This document shows positions 16,707-24,354 of a stretch of DNA of 64,000 nucleotides, piece by piece. The stretch lies in the NCBI GenBank assembly GCA_964527835.1, contig CAZGNV010000009.1, forward strand, positions 1-64,000, read 5' to 3'. Under the pieces are notes generated by a model. That model made no database searches. It was given only the letters and a program-made list of their open reading frames with translations, and was not told the DNA's origin. Each line of letters begins with the position of its first letter. The first letter of the stretch is position 1. Origin of the DNA: JAFDCJ01 sp964527835. GTDB lineage: Bacteria; Desulfobacterota; Desulfobacteria; Desulfobacterales; JAFDCJ01. The position numbers and the translations under genes were made by a program.

Positions 16707-17516
16707 CTATCTTTTCACGGTAAACGCCAATTCTGCCGACGGCTGACTTTCCAGGGAACCCTTGATGCTGGTGACGACAAAATAGTAGGTTTTGCCGGGC
16801 AGCAGACCGGGGATTGCAACCCGGTTGGTGGTGACCGTCATTTTTTTTGCACGCTGCTGGGTGACCCCCGGTGAAGCGCTCCAGTAGACACGATAGGCGC
16901 TGGCTCCCGGGACCGGGTCCCAGGTCAGGGTCACCGGGCGGGCTGCCGACCGGGAGGCTGCGGACGTCTTTTCAGGGGGCGCTGCTGGCGGTCGGGGGCC
17001 TGTAAGCGCCTTTTCAGGGGGCACTGCCGCAGGCGCGGAGTTGGTGGCAGATGGGGCAACAGGCTGGCCCTTGTGCGCTTGCGCACCGGCTTTTGCGAAA
17101 ATAATCCGGATGCCGTCCGGATCCTGGGCCAGGTCGTAGGATCGGCCGGCTTTCAAAGCCACAAACAGCTGGGCCGTGGTGGCATCGGGGGTGACGCTTT
17201 CGCGGGCCTCGATCCAGTCGATGATCTTATTGTCCGGGGGGTAGTAGATTTTGGGGGCGATCTGCAGGTCGGTATCGGCAAAGGAAAGCAGCACCCCTGC
17301 GGGAGCCGTCTGCCGGGCGGTTTGATAGGCCGGGAGTGGATCCGTTTTGATGATCAGGATCAGCGCCTGCGGATTTTCGCGGATGGCAAGCTCCGTGACG
17401 TGGTGGGCGGCCGGCGGCGGTTTGCCGGAATCAGGGGTCGCGGCACATCCGGCAAGCCCCGCCAGCAGGCCCGGCAGAACAACGGCCCGCATAATTGTAG
17501 TCAGCAGGCTGCGCAT
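16707..17516 (-). CDS. Lipoprotein with C-terminal fibronectin type III domain (269 aa)
   Basis: The N-terminus has a lipoprotein signal with lipobox LAGC (about residues 21-24), so the mature protein should be lipid-anchored, probably in the outer membrane or periplasm. Residues about 40-140 look like an AMIN-like beta domain. A low-complexity Pro/Ala linker (about 145-185) follows. The last 85 residues are a fibronectin III domain: VTLTWDPVPGASAYRVYWS, and GKTYYFVVTSI. Function is unknown; such modules bind peptidoglycan, polysaccharide or other proteins. Confidence 0.75.
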   Translation of the reverse strand: MRSLLTTIMRAVVLPGLLAGLAGCAATPDSGKPPPAAHHVTELAIRENPQALILIIKTDPLPAYQTARQTAPAGVLLSFADTDLQIAPKIYYPPDNKIIDWIEARESVTPDATTAQLFVALKAGRSYDLAQDPDGIRIIFAKAGAQAHKGQPVAPSATNSAPAAVPPEKALTGPRPPAAPPEKTSAASRSAARPVTLTWDPVPGASAYRVYWSASPGVTQQRAKKMTVTTNRVAIPGLLPGKTYYFVVTSIKGSLESQPSAELAFTVKR

Positions 17517-17537
17517 CTGGCAAAAATCCCTGTTTGT

Positions 17538-18230
17538 TTACCCGTTGGTTTCCAGGCAGCGCATGACCGCGCCAATCACGGCTTCCTCCGCGCATTCGAG
17601 GCTGATTTTTCCGGTGTTGATGACCAGGTCGTAGTTGTGAGGATCTGAAATGTCGGCGTTAAAGGACCTGCGCACAAAGGCGCTGCGCCGGGATTCTCGG
17701 GCGATGATCCGCCGCCGGGCATCATCAGCCGACACTGCGTGGGTACGGACGATATTTTGAATCCTGATATCCAGCGGGGCCACTACCCGCACGCTGAAGC
17801 GGCGCTCCGGCGGCAGGATGAAATTGGCCCCGCGGCCCACGATGACCGCCTGGCCGTGGCCGCCGATGCTGCCCACCACCTCGAAAAGATGCTCGAGGTA
17901 CAGGTCCGGGTGGATGTACTGGTCTTCAATCAGCGATGAGATAAAATCCTTGATGCCCGCCAGGCGCTCTTTTTCCACCGTTTCAATGACTTCACTTCTG
18001 GTTTTGGCGCTTTTGGCGATTTTTTCGATGATATCCCGGTTGAAAAGATCAAATCCCAGGCGGTCCGCGATTTTTTGGGCCAGAATGCTGCCCCCCGCGC
18101 CGGGTTCCAGGCTCACCGTGATTACGGGAATCCGGGTCTCAACCTTTCCGCTGCTGTGGTCATATAAAGTTTTCCATTTCTGGATTTGTTCTTTTATGAG
18201 CTGTTCGATGGATACTTTTTTTTCGGTCAT
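17538..18230 (-). CDS. Cytidylate kinase-like P-loop protein (about 230 aa)
   Basis: This belongs to the cytidylate kinase-like family (Cytidylate_kin2). The nucleotide-binding loop is PGAGGSILAQKIADRLG, degenerate compared with a normal Walker A (no GKS/T), as is usual in this family. VGRGANFILP and the arginine-rich lid region (DDARRRIIARESRRSAFVR) follow. ATG 18230 is chosen because CAGGAAA precedes it; a longer start at 18266 lacks a ribosome site. It lies 79 bases downstream of the last F0 gene in the same direction. Nucleotide kinase activity is unproven for the family. A paralogue sits on the other side of the F0 genes. Confidence 0.8.
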   Translation of the reverse strand: MTEKKVSIEQLIKEQIQKWKTLYDHSSGKVETRIPVITVSLEPGAGGSILAQKIADRLGFDLFNRDIIEKIAKSAKTRSEVIETVEKERLAGIKDFISSLIEDQYIHPDLYLEHLFEVVGSIGGHGQAVIVGRGANFILPPERRFSVRVVAPLDIRIQNIVRTHAVSADDARRRIIARESRRSAFVRRSFNADISDPHNYDLVINTGKISLECAEEAVIGAVMRCLETNG

Positions 18231-18309
18231 GAAAATTTCCTGGGGTTGTGAATAAATCAGGTTCATTTTGCGGGCCGTGACAAAAGCCCGGATTCTGTCA
18301 ACCGGCGGT

Positions 18310-18900
18310 TTATCGGGCAGCGATGCCGTTCAGGTAAAGCTCGGTGAACCTGCGATTGTCTTCAGCGGTGATCTGTTGGGGGAGTTTTTGCATGGCGGAA
18401 GCAATGGCCATGTCCACCAGTTCCGCCCGGAATGCCGCCCGGGCCTCGGCAATTTTGTGTTCAATTTTCTTTTTTGTCGATTCCAGCAAGATCTGGCTTT
18501 CCTGTTCGGCCGCTTCGATGATCTTTTGCTTTTTGCGTTGACCCTCTTTGATGATTCTTTCTTTTACGGCGGCAAACCGAATTTCACTGTCACTCAGTAT
18601 CTGGAGCGCTTCCTGGATTTGAGCCTCGATGGCCTCCTTTTTTTCTTCCATGGCGCTGATTTCGCGCTGAACCTCTTTGCGGCGGTTGTGCAAAAAATTT
18701 TTCAGCGGCTGCCGGGCAAATTTTACCAGGATAAAAATGATGATGCCAAAATTCAACCACCGCATGGCCAGATCATATATCGGCCGCCACTGCCCGGAGC
18801 CTTCCGCGGCCAGTGCCGGGCTGCAAAACAGCAGCAGCAGGCCGCTGGCGGCAAAGACGGCAAGCATGCAGATTCCATTCGGTTTGCTGATCATCTTCAT
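18310..18900 (-). CDS. atpF: F-type ATP synthase F0 subunit b (196 aa)
   Basis: A stator subunit. The membrane anchor reads WLNFGIIIFILVKFARQPLKNFL (about residues 47-70) and is followed by a long charged helix that can form the b-b' coiled coil up to the F1 head. The N-terminus carries an additional hydrophobic, signal-peptide-like segment (LLLLFCSPALA), which is typical for one of the two b proteins in many deltaproteobacteria. The start overlaps the end of the b' gene by 4 bases. No delta, alpha, gamma, beta or epsilon genes follow, so F1 must be encoded elsewhere. Confidence 0.9.
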   Translation of the reverse strand: MKMISKPNGICMLAVFAASGLLLLFCSPALAAEGSGQWRPIYDLAMRWLNFGIIIFILVKFARQPLKNFLHNRRKEVQREISAMEEKKEAIEAQIQEALQILSDSEIRFAAVKERIIKEGQRKKQKIIEAAEQESQILLESTKKKIEHKIAEARAAFRAELVDMAIASAMQKLPQQITAEDNRRFTELYLNGIAAR

Positions 18901-19352
18901 GGGGTTAACCTCCGGTCCAGCAGCTTTTCCATGATGCCCAGGGCCAGAATTTGGGATTCCTTGCCAAGGGATTTTCTGGCTTCCAGGATCTGGGCATCAA
19001 CTTCCTTTTGGGCTTTTTCTCTTTGGGCCGCAATTTTTTCACTGGTGGCTGCAAAGATTTCAGCCGCCTGCCGGGTGGCGGATTGCTCAAGTTCTTTTGC
19101 CTGCGTGAAAGCCTCTTTTTTTACTTCCAGCTCCTGCCTTTTGACCTGTTCAAAAAGAGAGTCCACTTTTTTTTCAGCGGCCGCAATGTCTTCCTGTATC
19201 TGCTGGATGTGCCGCTGGCGTTCGGCCATGACACCCCGCAAGGGGCGGAACATGAGCCGGTTGATAATGAACAGAAAAAGCAGAAAAGAGATAACCTGAA
19301 CGATTAACGTTTCATTGATGCTGATAAGCGCAATGTTGCTGATAATCTGCAT
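18897..19352 (-). CDS. atpF': F-type ATP synthase F0 subunit b' (151 aa)
   Basis: The second stator subunit. A single N-terminal anchor (TLIVQVISFLLFLFIINRLMF) is followed by the b-type motif RPLRGVMAERQRHIQQ and about 100 residues of heptad-like helix rich in Ala, Glu, Gln and Lys. It should pair with subunit b to hold F1 still against rotation of the c ring. It lies 81 bases after the single-hairpin c gene and overlaps the b gene, so it belongs to the same operon. Confidence 0.9.
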   Translation of the reverse strand: MQIISNIALISINETLIVQVISFLLFLFIINRLMFRPLRGVMAERQRHIQQIQEDIAAAEKKVDSLFEQVKRQELEVKKEAFTQAKELEQSATRQAAEIFAATSEKIAAQREKAQKEVDAQILEARKSLGKESQILALGIMEKLLDRRLTP

Positions 19353-19433
19353 TGTCAGTTTTCCAGTGGATTAGCCGCTACAATGCCGGTGAAGGATTAT
19401 GTCATGCTGACGGTGTCGATGGTCTGACAGCCG

Positions 19434-19682
19434 CTAAACTACAAACAGCAGCAATAACGCAATCACCAGGGAATAGATTCCAGTGGATTCGGACACCGCC
19501 TGGCCGACGAGCATGGTCCGGGTTAAAAGGCCGGCTTCCTTGGGGTTTTTCCCGATCGCCTCGCAGGCCTTGGCCGCCACCATGCCTTCGCCCACGCCGG
19601 GTCCGATGGCGCCCAGTCCCATGGAGATCCCGGCTCCGATAAATGCTGCCGCTTTTACAATATCAACGCCTTCAATTGCCAT
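19434..19682 (-). CDS. atpE: F-type ATP synthase F0 subunit c, single hairpin with two-carboxylate motif (82 aa)
   Basis: A standard two-helix c subunit starting behind a strong AGGAGG. Helix 1 has the glycine-rich GLGAIGPGVGEG and helix 2 the ion-binding MLVGQAVSESTGIYSL. Counting from ATG 19682, E65 is the ion-binding carboxylate, with S66, T67 and Y70 as in Na+-binding rings such as Ilyobacter. Residue 32 is glutamate instead of the glutamine of Ilyobacter. An E32/E65 pair is known from the Fusobacterium two-carboxylate Na+ ring. Sodium coupling is therefore likely, by inference. It lies 48 bases after the four-hairpin c gene. Confidence 0.92.
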   Translation of the reverse strand: MAIEGVDIVKAAAFIGAGISMGLGAIGPGVGEGMVAAKACEAIGKNPKEAGLLTRTMLVGQAVSESTGIYSLVIALLLLFVV

Positions 19683-19730
19683 TTTAATTCCTCCTGTAAT
19701 AAAATCCATTATTTTGCAAACGCATCAATT

Positions 19731-20705
19731 TTAAACCACAAAGATCAACACCAGGCTCACTACCATGGCATAGATCGCCGTGGATTGCGAAACCGCCTGT
19801 CCGACCAGCATGATTCTCATCAGATCACCCGCGTGTTCCACATTTCGGGCCACCCACCGCACGGCCCCTTCGGCGGCCATGCCATTGCCGATCCCCGGCC
19901 CAATGCCGCCGAAACCCATGCAGATTCCGGCAGCCAGCAGTGCCATGGCGGCGCTGATGGAACCCGTTGCCGGAAATGTTTTGAACATCAGGATGAAGCT
20001 GATCAGCAGTCCGAAAATGGACGGTGTCTGGGACACCGCCTGTCCGACCAGCATGGTGGTGGTCACATTGGCCGCTGCTTTCGGCTGCCGGGCGATCCCC
20101 TCGCAGCTGGCCCCGGCGGCCAGTCCTCCGCCATAGCCCGAGCCGATGGCCGCCAGTCCCATGCTGATACCCGCTCCAAGGTAGGCCGCCCATGTCGGAT
20201 TGACCGCTGAGCTGCCAAGATTCAGGAACATCAGGATCAGGGCGACGACCATGGAAAAAATCGCCGGTGTCTGGCAGACGGCTGACCCGATGAGCATGTT
20301 GGTGGTCAACTGGGAAGCGGCTGCCGGTTGGCGGGAAATTCCGAAACAGGCCTCTCCTCCGGGAAAACCCGAGCCGACGCCCGAGCCGATGGCGCCCAGC
20401 CCCATGCTGATGCCGGCGCCGAAAAGGGCGGCGGCCTTCAAGAGGGTGGGCTGGGGGACATCCAGAAACAGCAGCAGGATGGCGATCACCAGGGCAAAAA
20501 TGGAGGCGGATTCGGCCACCGCCTGTCCCACGAGCATGTTTTTGAAAATTTCTCCGGAGATTTCAGGGTTGCGGGAAACAGCCAGGTTGGCCCGCGCCGC
20601 GGTGTAGCCTTCTCCGACGGCCGCCCCGATGGCGCCCAGCCCCATTGCCAGACCGCCCCCGGCATAAGCCGCCACACTCACTATTGTTTGGGTGTCAAAT
20701 GTCAT
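19731..20705 (-). CDS. Four-hairpin fused F-type c subunit, only one hairpin with ion-binding glutamates (324 aa)
   Basis: The protein is four c-type hairpins in tandem with a period of 80-81 residues. Each has a glycine-rich first helix and an ML(V/I)GxAV second helix. Hairpin 1 is canonical, with E32 (AVGEG) and E65 (AVAES). At the equivalent outer site hairpin 2 has Q145 (AVCQT), hairpin 3 Q226 (AVSQT) and hairpin 4 Q307 (AVSQS). The inner site is S112, G193 and N274. I confirmed the codons: TTC complement at 20511-20513 for E65, and CAG, CAG, CAA for the three glutamines. It lies 3 bases after the subunit a gene and before the normal c gene, so it is made with the F0 set. Fused c proteins are known in V/A-type rings and in Acetobacterium (two hairpins, one site). 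Confidence 0.9.
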   Translation of the reverse strand: MTFDTQTIVSVAAYAGGGLAMGLGAIGAAVGEGYTAARANLAVSRNPEISGEIFKNMLVGQAVAESASIFALVIAILLLFLDVPQPTLLKAAALFGAGISMGLGAIGSGVGSGFPGGEACFGISRQPAAASQLTTNMLIGSAVCQTPAIFSMVVALILMFLNLGSSAVNPTWAAYLGAGISMGLAAIGSGYGGGLAAGASCEGIARQPKAAANVTTTMLVGQAVSQTPSIFGLLISFILMFKTFPATGSISAAMALLAAGICMGFGGIGPGIGNGMAAEGAVRWVARNVEHAGDLMRIMLVGQAVSQSTAIYAMVVSLVLIFVV

Positions 20706-20708
20706 CGG

Positions 20709-21383
20709 TCATTTTACCTGCACGGATATATAAACAACGGTGAGCATGGTAAACACAAATGCCTGGATCGTGCCCACAAAAAGTCCAAAAAACGCATAAA
20801 GAAAAGGTGGCAGGGCCACGCTGTATGTCAAATGGGAAACCACCAGGATGATGATGGAGCCCCCCATGATATTGCCGAACAGACGAAAGGAAATGGAGAC
20901 GATTTTTGCAATCTCACCGATCAGGTTCAGCGGCATCATGAAAAAAATGGGTTGGAAATATTCTTTCGCATAGGCCTTGAAGCCCTTGGATTTAATGCCG
21001 GCATAATGGGCAATCACAAAACCCATGATTCCCAGGCCCAGGGTCGTATTGAGATCCTTGGTCGGCTCTTCCAGGTGGGGGATGATTCCCAGCCAGTTGG
21101 AAAAAAGCAGAAAGATGAACAGGGCGCATATCAGAGGCGAATAGGTCTTGGCATATTCTTTCCCCAGGGCATCCTCGGTCAGCCCATAAAGCGACGATAC
21201 GATCAACTCGCCCAGGACCTGGATCGGCCGGGGCAGAATTTCCCTGCTTTTGCCGGCAATAAAGCCAAACAGGAGCAACGCGACGATGACAATCCAGGTC
21301 ATCAGCACCACTTCTAGATTGATGGTGATGTTGTGGCCGAAAAACGGAATAATCAACTGGTGGAGTTTGCCTAGTTCGCCCAT
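20709..21383 (-). CDS. atpB: F-type ATP synthase F0 subunit a (224 aa)
   Basis: The ion-channel stator subunit of normal length. The essential arginine lies in ISFRLFGNIMGG (about residue 168), and helix segments before and after it match the family. The sequence LGIIPHLEEPTKDLNTTLGLG is the usual periplasmic-side motif. It would pass ions to and from the c ring during ATP synthesis or hydrolysis. It lies 83 bases downstream of the subunit I gene and directly before the four-hairpin c gene. Confidence 0.93.
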   Translation of the reverse strand: MGELGKLHQLIIPFFGHNITINLEVVLMTWIVIVALLLFGFIAGKSREILPRPIQVLGELIVSSLYGLTEDALGKEYAKTYSPLICALFIFLLFSNWLGIIPHLEEPTKDLNTTLGLGIMGFVIAHYAGIKSKGFKAYAKEYFQPIFFMMPLNLIGEIAKIVSISFRLFGNIMGGSIIILVVSHLTYSVALPPFLYAFFGLFVGTIQAFVFTMLTVVYISVQVK

Positions 21384-21466
21384 ATCAGAATCGTTTCGTT
21401 GTGGTTCCTTCCTTTTGTCGGCAGCCGCATGCCGGTCGGCGTTGTTTTAATCGTTGTCCCGCGCTT

Positions 21467-21856
21467 TTATCCGGCCCCGCTGCCGCCGCGGCGGATCAGT
21501 TTCAGAAGATGATCCGCCAGGATGACCAGCTGGATCGCAAAAAGGCCGCATATCGCGGCCACCAGGTTGAACTGATCATATTTTACGGCAATTACCAGTG
21601 GAACCGCCATTAAAGCATATCTGAAAAAGATTGAAACCAGCGAGAGCGCAAATGCTTTGCGCTTTGATTTTCCCAGTCCCAGGGGCAGGCTTTGCCCGAT
21701 TAAAATAAAGTTGATGATGCTGAAAAGGGTTCCCAGGACCAGGCCCTTGCCCACCGGCTTGTAGCCTGCCAGAATAAATCCAAATCCGATCAAAATTGCG
21801 GCTGTCAGCGCCCAGGAGGCGTATCGTTTTTGGGTCTTGCTGACCGCCTCCTTCAT
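21467..21856 (-). CDS. atpI: ATP synthase subunit I, AtpI-like membrane protein (129 aa)
   Basis: A small protein with four predicted membrane helices (for example WALTAAILIGFGFILAGY and GLVLGTLFSIINFILIG) of the ATP-synt_I family found at the head of F0 gene sets. Members are thought to aid c-ring assembly or Mg2+ handling. Its start overlaps the end of the preceding AtpZ-like gene by 4 bases (ATGA), which implies translational coupling. The function is inferred from context and family. Confidence 0.8.
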   Translation of the reverse strand: MKEAVSKTQKRYASWALTAAILIGFGFILAGYKPVGKGLVLGTLFSIINFILIGQSLPLGLGKSKRKAFALSLVSIFFRYALMAVPLVIAVKYDQFNLVAAICGLFAIQLVILADHLLKLIRRGGSGAG

Positions 21857-22113
21857 GAGTTGTCATCGTCCTCCCGATGGTCTTTTTTTTCCTCTGTGAT
21901 TTCGATAATCTGTCGATAAACCGTTACCGCCCCGCCGACAACCCCCAGCACGGTAAAAATCGCCACGAAGATTCCCCGGGTCCCGATCCATTTATCCAGG
22001 GCAAGTCCGATAAAAAAACAAAAAATAATGCAGCCGGCCATAGTCAGACCGATTTGCATCACAATGGAAAGATGCTCGGCCCATGTCCGGTGCTTTTTAT
22101 AATCAAACCGCAT
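21853..22113 (-). CDS. atpZ: AtpZ/AtpI-type F0 accessory protein (86 aa)
   Basis: The protein has two membrane helices separated by a short loop: MQIGLTMAGCIIFCFFIGLALDKW and an IFVAIFTVLGVVGGAVTVYRQI segment, as in the small AtpZ/F0F1-ATPase accessory family. A charged tail (EEKKDHREDDDNS) follows. The ATG at 22113 is chosen because the upstream alternative start (22194, TTG) lies inside the probable promoter. It is the first gene of the F0 operon. Its role in assembly or ion homeostasis is known only loosely. Confidence 0.7.
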   Translation of the reverse strand: MRFDYKKHRTWAEHLSIVMQIGLTMAGCIIFCFFIGLALDKWIGTRGIFVAIFTVLGVVGGAVTVYRQIIEITEEKKDHREDDDNS

Positions 22114-22167
22114 GGATTTGAATTCGGGTTTCGATTCCCCCCAGGTCGGTTGCAACAGGTCAAGCCT

Positions 22168-22194
22168 ATTATCAACATTGCCTCGGGGTGTCAA
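22168..22194 (-). promoter_or_regulatory. Sigma-70-type promoter of the F0 operon
   Basis: On the minus strand TTGACA (22194-22189) is followed by GATAAT after 15 bases (22173-22168), or TAATAG after 17. The first F0 gene starts about 50 bases further on. This separates the F0 operon from the upstream cytidylate kinase-like gene. Confidence 0.45.
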
Positions 22195-22203
22195 GGGCGA
22201 AAA

Positions 22204-22815
22204 TTACGTGCCTAACAGAGCCTCCACCAGTCTCAAGGCCTGGGGCAGGTCGATGCGGCCCATGTTCAACACCAGGTGATAAAGGCGCGGGTCGTCATAA
22301 TCGGCCTTGCCCAGTTTGTGATAGAGATTCAACCGTCGCTTGTCCTCCGCCCTGACGACCTGGGCGGCCTGTTTCTGTGAAAGATCATAGTGTTGCATCA
22401 TGAACTTGACACGGCTGTCGAACTCATCGATCATCAGCAGATGATAGGCATCCGGGTGGTCGTTGAGGATGTACTGGCTGCCCCGGCCCATGATGACCAC
22501 GTCGCCCTCGTCGGCAATTTGCGCAATGATTAAAACCAGATAGTCCAGATATATTTCTTCGTCGATGTATCCGCGCTCGTCCTTTAGAATGCGTTCCACC
22601 AGTGGTTTGGAAACCATTCTGGAAATCATTTTCGAAAACCGGCCGCCGGCTTCCTTCTCCACTGTTTCGACAAAATTGGTCGAGACATTGGCCATTTTCG
22701 CGATTTTGCTGATGACCTCCGTGTCGGCGAAGGAATAACCGAATTTTTCGGCGACCATTTTCCCGAGGGTGATTCCACCGGCTCCGAATTGTCTTGAAAT
22801 GGTGATTACCGCCAT
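22204..22815 (-). CDS. Cytidylate kinase-like P-loop protein, paralogue (203 aa)
   Basis: Same family as the gene at 17538-18230, without its N-terminal extension. The nucleotide loop reads SRQFGAGGITLGKMVAEKFG. An FAD-T-E-V-I-SKIAK helix, VVIMGRGSQYIL and the DDPRLYHLVLNMGRIDL C-terminal segment follow, as in Cytidylate_kin2 proteins. It starts behind AGGAGG and ends 10 bases before the F0 promoter. The placement of two paralogues on either side of the F0 genes is notable; no link to ATP synthase is known to me. Confidence 0.82.
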   Translation of the reverse strand: MAVITISRQFGAGGITLGKMVAEKFGYSFADTEVISKIAKMANVSTNFVETVEKEAGGRFSKMISRMVSKPLVERILKDERGYIDEEIYLDYLVLIIAQIADEGDVVIMGRGSQYILNDHPDAYHLLMIDEFDSRVKFMMQHYDLSQKQAAQVVRAEDKRRLNLYHKLGKADYDDPRLYHLVLNMGRIDLPQALRLVEALLGT

Positions 22816-22902
22816 TGAATCCTCCTAGTCGATTTTGCAGTCAGGCTTTATCCCGGATTGCAATGCCCCGGGCGTGTTGCCATGCACCGATTGTCACCCG
22901 CT

Positions 22903-23805
22903 TCAGGATGTGTTTTTTTCAGGCGGAATCAGCAGGCAGGGAAAGACCGACTTTTCGGCGATTTCCCGGGGCGTGCTGCCGATCCACCGTTCTACCCAGT
23001 ACGGCTTTGCCGAAGAGCCCATCACGATCATCGACGCCTGGTGCTCCCGGGCGGCTTTTTCGATTTCATCTTCGGCCTCGCCGACGTAGATATGCGCCCG
23101 GGCTTTTATCCCCTGCTGTTCGAAAAGGTCACAGACTTCTTCGAGTTTTTGCCGGGTTTGCTTGCGCGCCTTCTGGATCGTATGGGAGGTGTGCGTTTTT
23201 GAGTCCGCCAGCTCTTTTTCGGTGATCACGTGGACCAGATGGATTTCCTCGATGATTCCATCCAGGGTTTTCAGGTATTGAACCGCCTTTGTGCAGGCCG
23301 GCGACCAGTCGGTGGCCAGCAAGGGTCGTGCAAAGGGTTTTTCCAGGGCCAGGGTGGTCTCCGACATGTGCTTGTAGACCAGCACAGGGGTGGCCGAGCG
23401 GCGCAGCAGTTCGGTGATGTCCGACCCGGAATACAGCTGTTCCAGAATGCCTTTATGGGAACGGCCGATGACGATCAGATCGGCGGCTTCTTTTTCAGCC
23501 GCCTTGAGCACCTCGGCCACCAGGCTGCCCACGACGATGTACACCCCGGCTTCCATCCCCATTTCGAAAATAGTTTCGGCCCAATCGATAAAGCGAATGT
23601 TGGCCGTTTCCCGCAGCCGGATTTCTTCATCCTTGCGGTACCCCACGCGGCTCATGGCAAAGCGTTCCCGTTCAATGACATTGACGAACACCACATGTTC
23701 GAGTCCCGCCGAACGCAGTACCAGCAGCGACTGCAGGGCGTCAAAGCCCAGCTGCTCGAACTTGGTGACAAACAGTAGTTTTTCAATTTTCATGATCTTC
23801 CCCAT
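22903..23805 (-). CDS. Tandem universal stress protein (about 300 aa)
   Basis: Two UspA domains in one chain. The first (about residues 5-145) ends in VIGRSHKGILEQLYSGSDITELL followed by VLVYK. The second (about 160-296) ends in VMGSSAKPYWVERWIGSTPREIAEK and CLLIP. Both have the ATP-binding Gx2-Gx9-G-type loop in modified form. Such proteins are cytoplasmic stress or energy-state responders. The exact start is uncertain: ATG 23805 sits too close to its AGGAG, while ATG 23793 has GGGGAAG. It runs in the same direction as the signalling genes upstream and may share their control. Confidence 0.85.
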   Translation of the reverse strand: MGKIMKIEKLLFVTKFEQLGFDALQSLLVLRSAGLEHVVFVNVIERERFAMSRVGYRKDEEIRLRETANIRFIDWAETIFEMGMEAGVYIVVGSLVAEVLKAAEKEAADLIVIGRSHKGILEQLYSGSDITELLRRSATPVLVYKHMSETTLALEKPFARPLLATDWSPACTKAVQYLKTLDGIIEEIHLVHVITEKELADSKTHTSHTIQKARKQTRQKLEEVCDLFEQQGIKARAHIYVGEAEDEIEKAAREHQASMIVMGSSAKPYWVERWIGSTPREIAEKSVFPCLLIPPEKNTS

Positions 23806-23836
23806 GCTCCTATATACGGCTGGCGGATAAAGGATT

Positions 23837-24232
23837 TTATCCGCCCATCACCTTTTTGATCGTCGCGGCCAGCTCTTCAGGCTCAACCGGTTTTTCCAGG
23901 TAAACTTCGGGTTCCGGAACTTCCTTGCCGCCGAACTCGGTGATGGCTTTCTGGGAGCGCAGAAACGTTTTTTTGGCGATTCCGGAAAGGATAATGATCG
24001 GGATATCCTTCAGCGTCTTGTCGGTTTTCATTTCTCGGTATAGCCGGATTCCGCTTTGCCGGGGCATTAAAACATCGAGGATGATCAAATCGGGCTTTTC
24101 GGCTTTAATCATTTTCAAGCCCTCTTCGCCGTTGGCGGCCTCCAGGGGCTGATACCCGTTTTCTTCCAGAACCGTGACGCTGAACAACCTCACATCGGGG
24201 TCATCGTCCACGACGAGCACTTTTTTACTCAT
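23837..24232 (-). CDS. Single-domain response regulator (CheY-like, 131 aa)
   Basis: A stand-alone receiver domain. The acidic pocket is VVDDDPD (residues 7-13), the phosphorylated aspartate is D53 in ILDVLMPRQSG, the switch Ser is in IILSGIAKK, and the conserved lysine lies in YLEKPVEP. ATG 24232 follows AGGAGG at a 6-base spacing. No output domain is present, so it must signal by protein contact. The two sensor kinases immediately upstream are the obvious candidates to phosphorylate it. Confidence 0.88.
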   Translation of the reverse strand: MSKKVLVVDDDPDVRLFSVTVLEENGYQPLEAANGEEGLKMIKAEKPDLIILDVLMPRQSGIRLYREMKTDKTLKDIPIIILSGIAKKTFLRSQKAITEFGGKEVPEPEVYLEKPVEPEELAATIKKVMGG

Positions 24233-24354
24233 GATGCGTCCTCCTTGAAAAGCAAGTTTGTTTCCATCCATTATGACTTGGAAACTTATTCGCGCCGTCC
24301 ACTATGCGTGGATGGGCCCAGGTTTATTTTTAATTGCGCCGGTAACCTCCGCCA

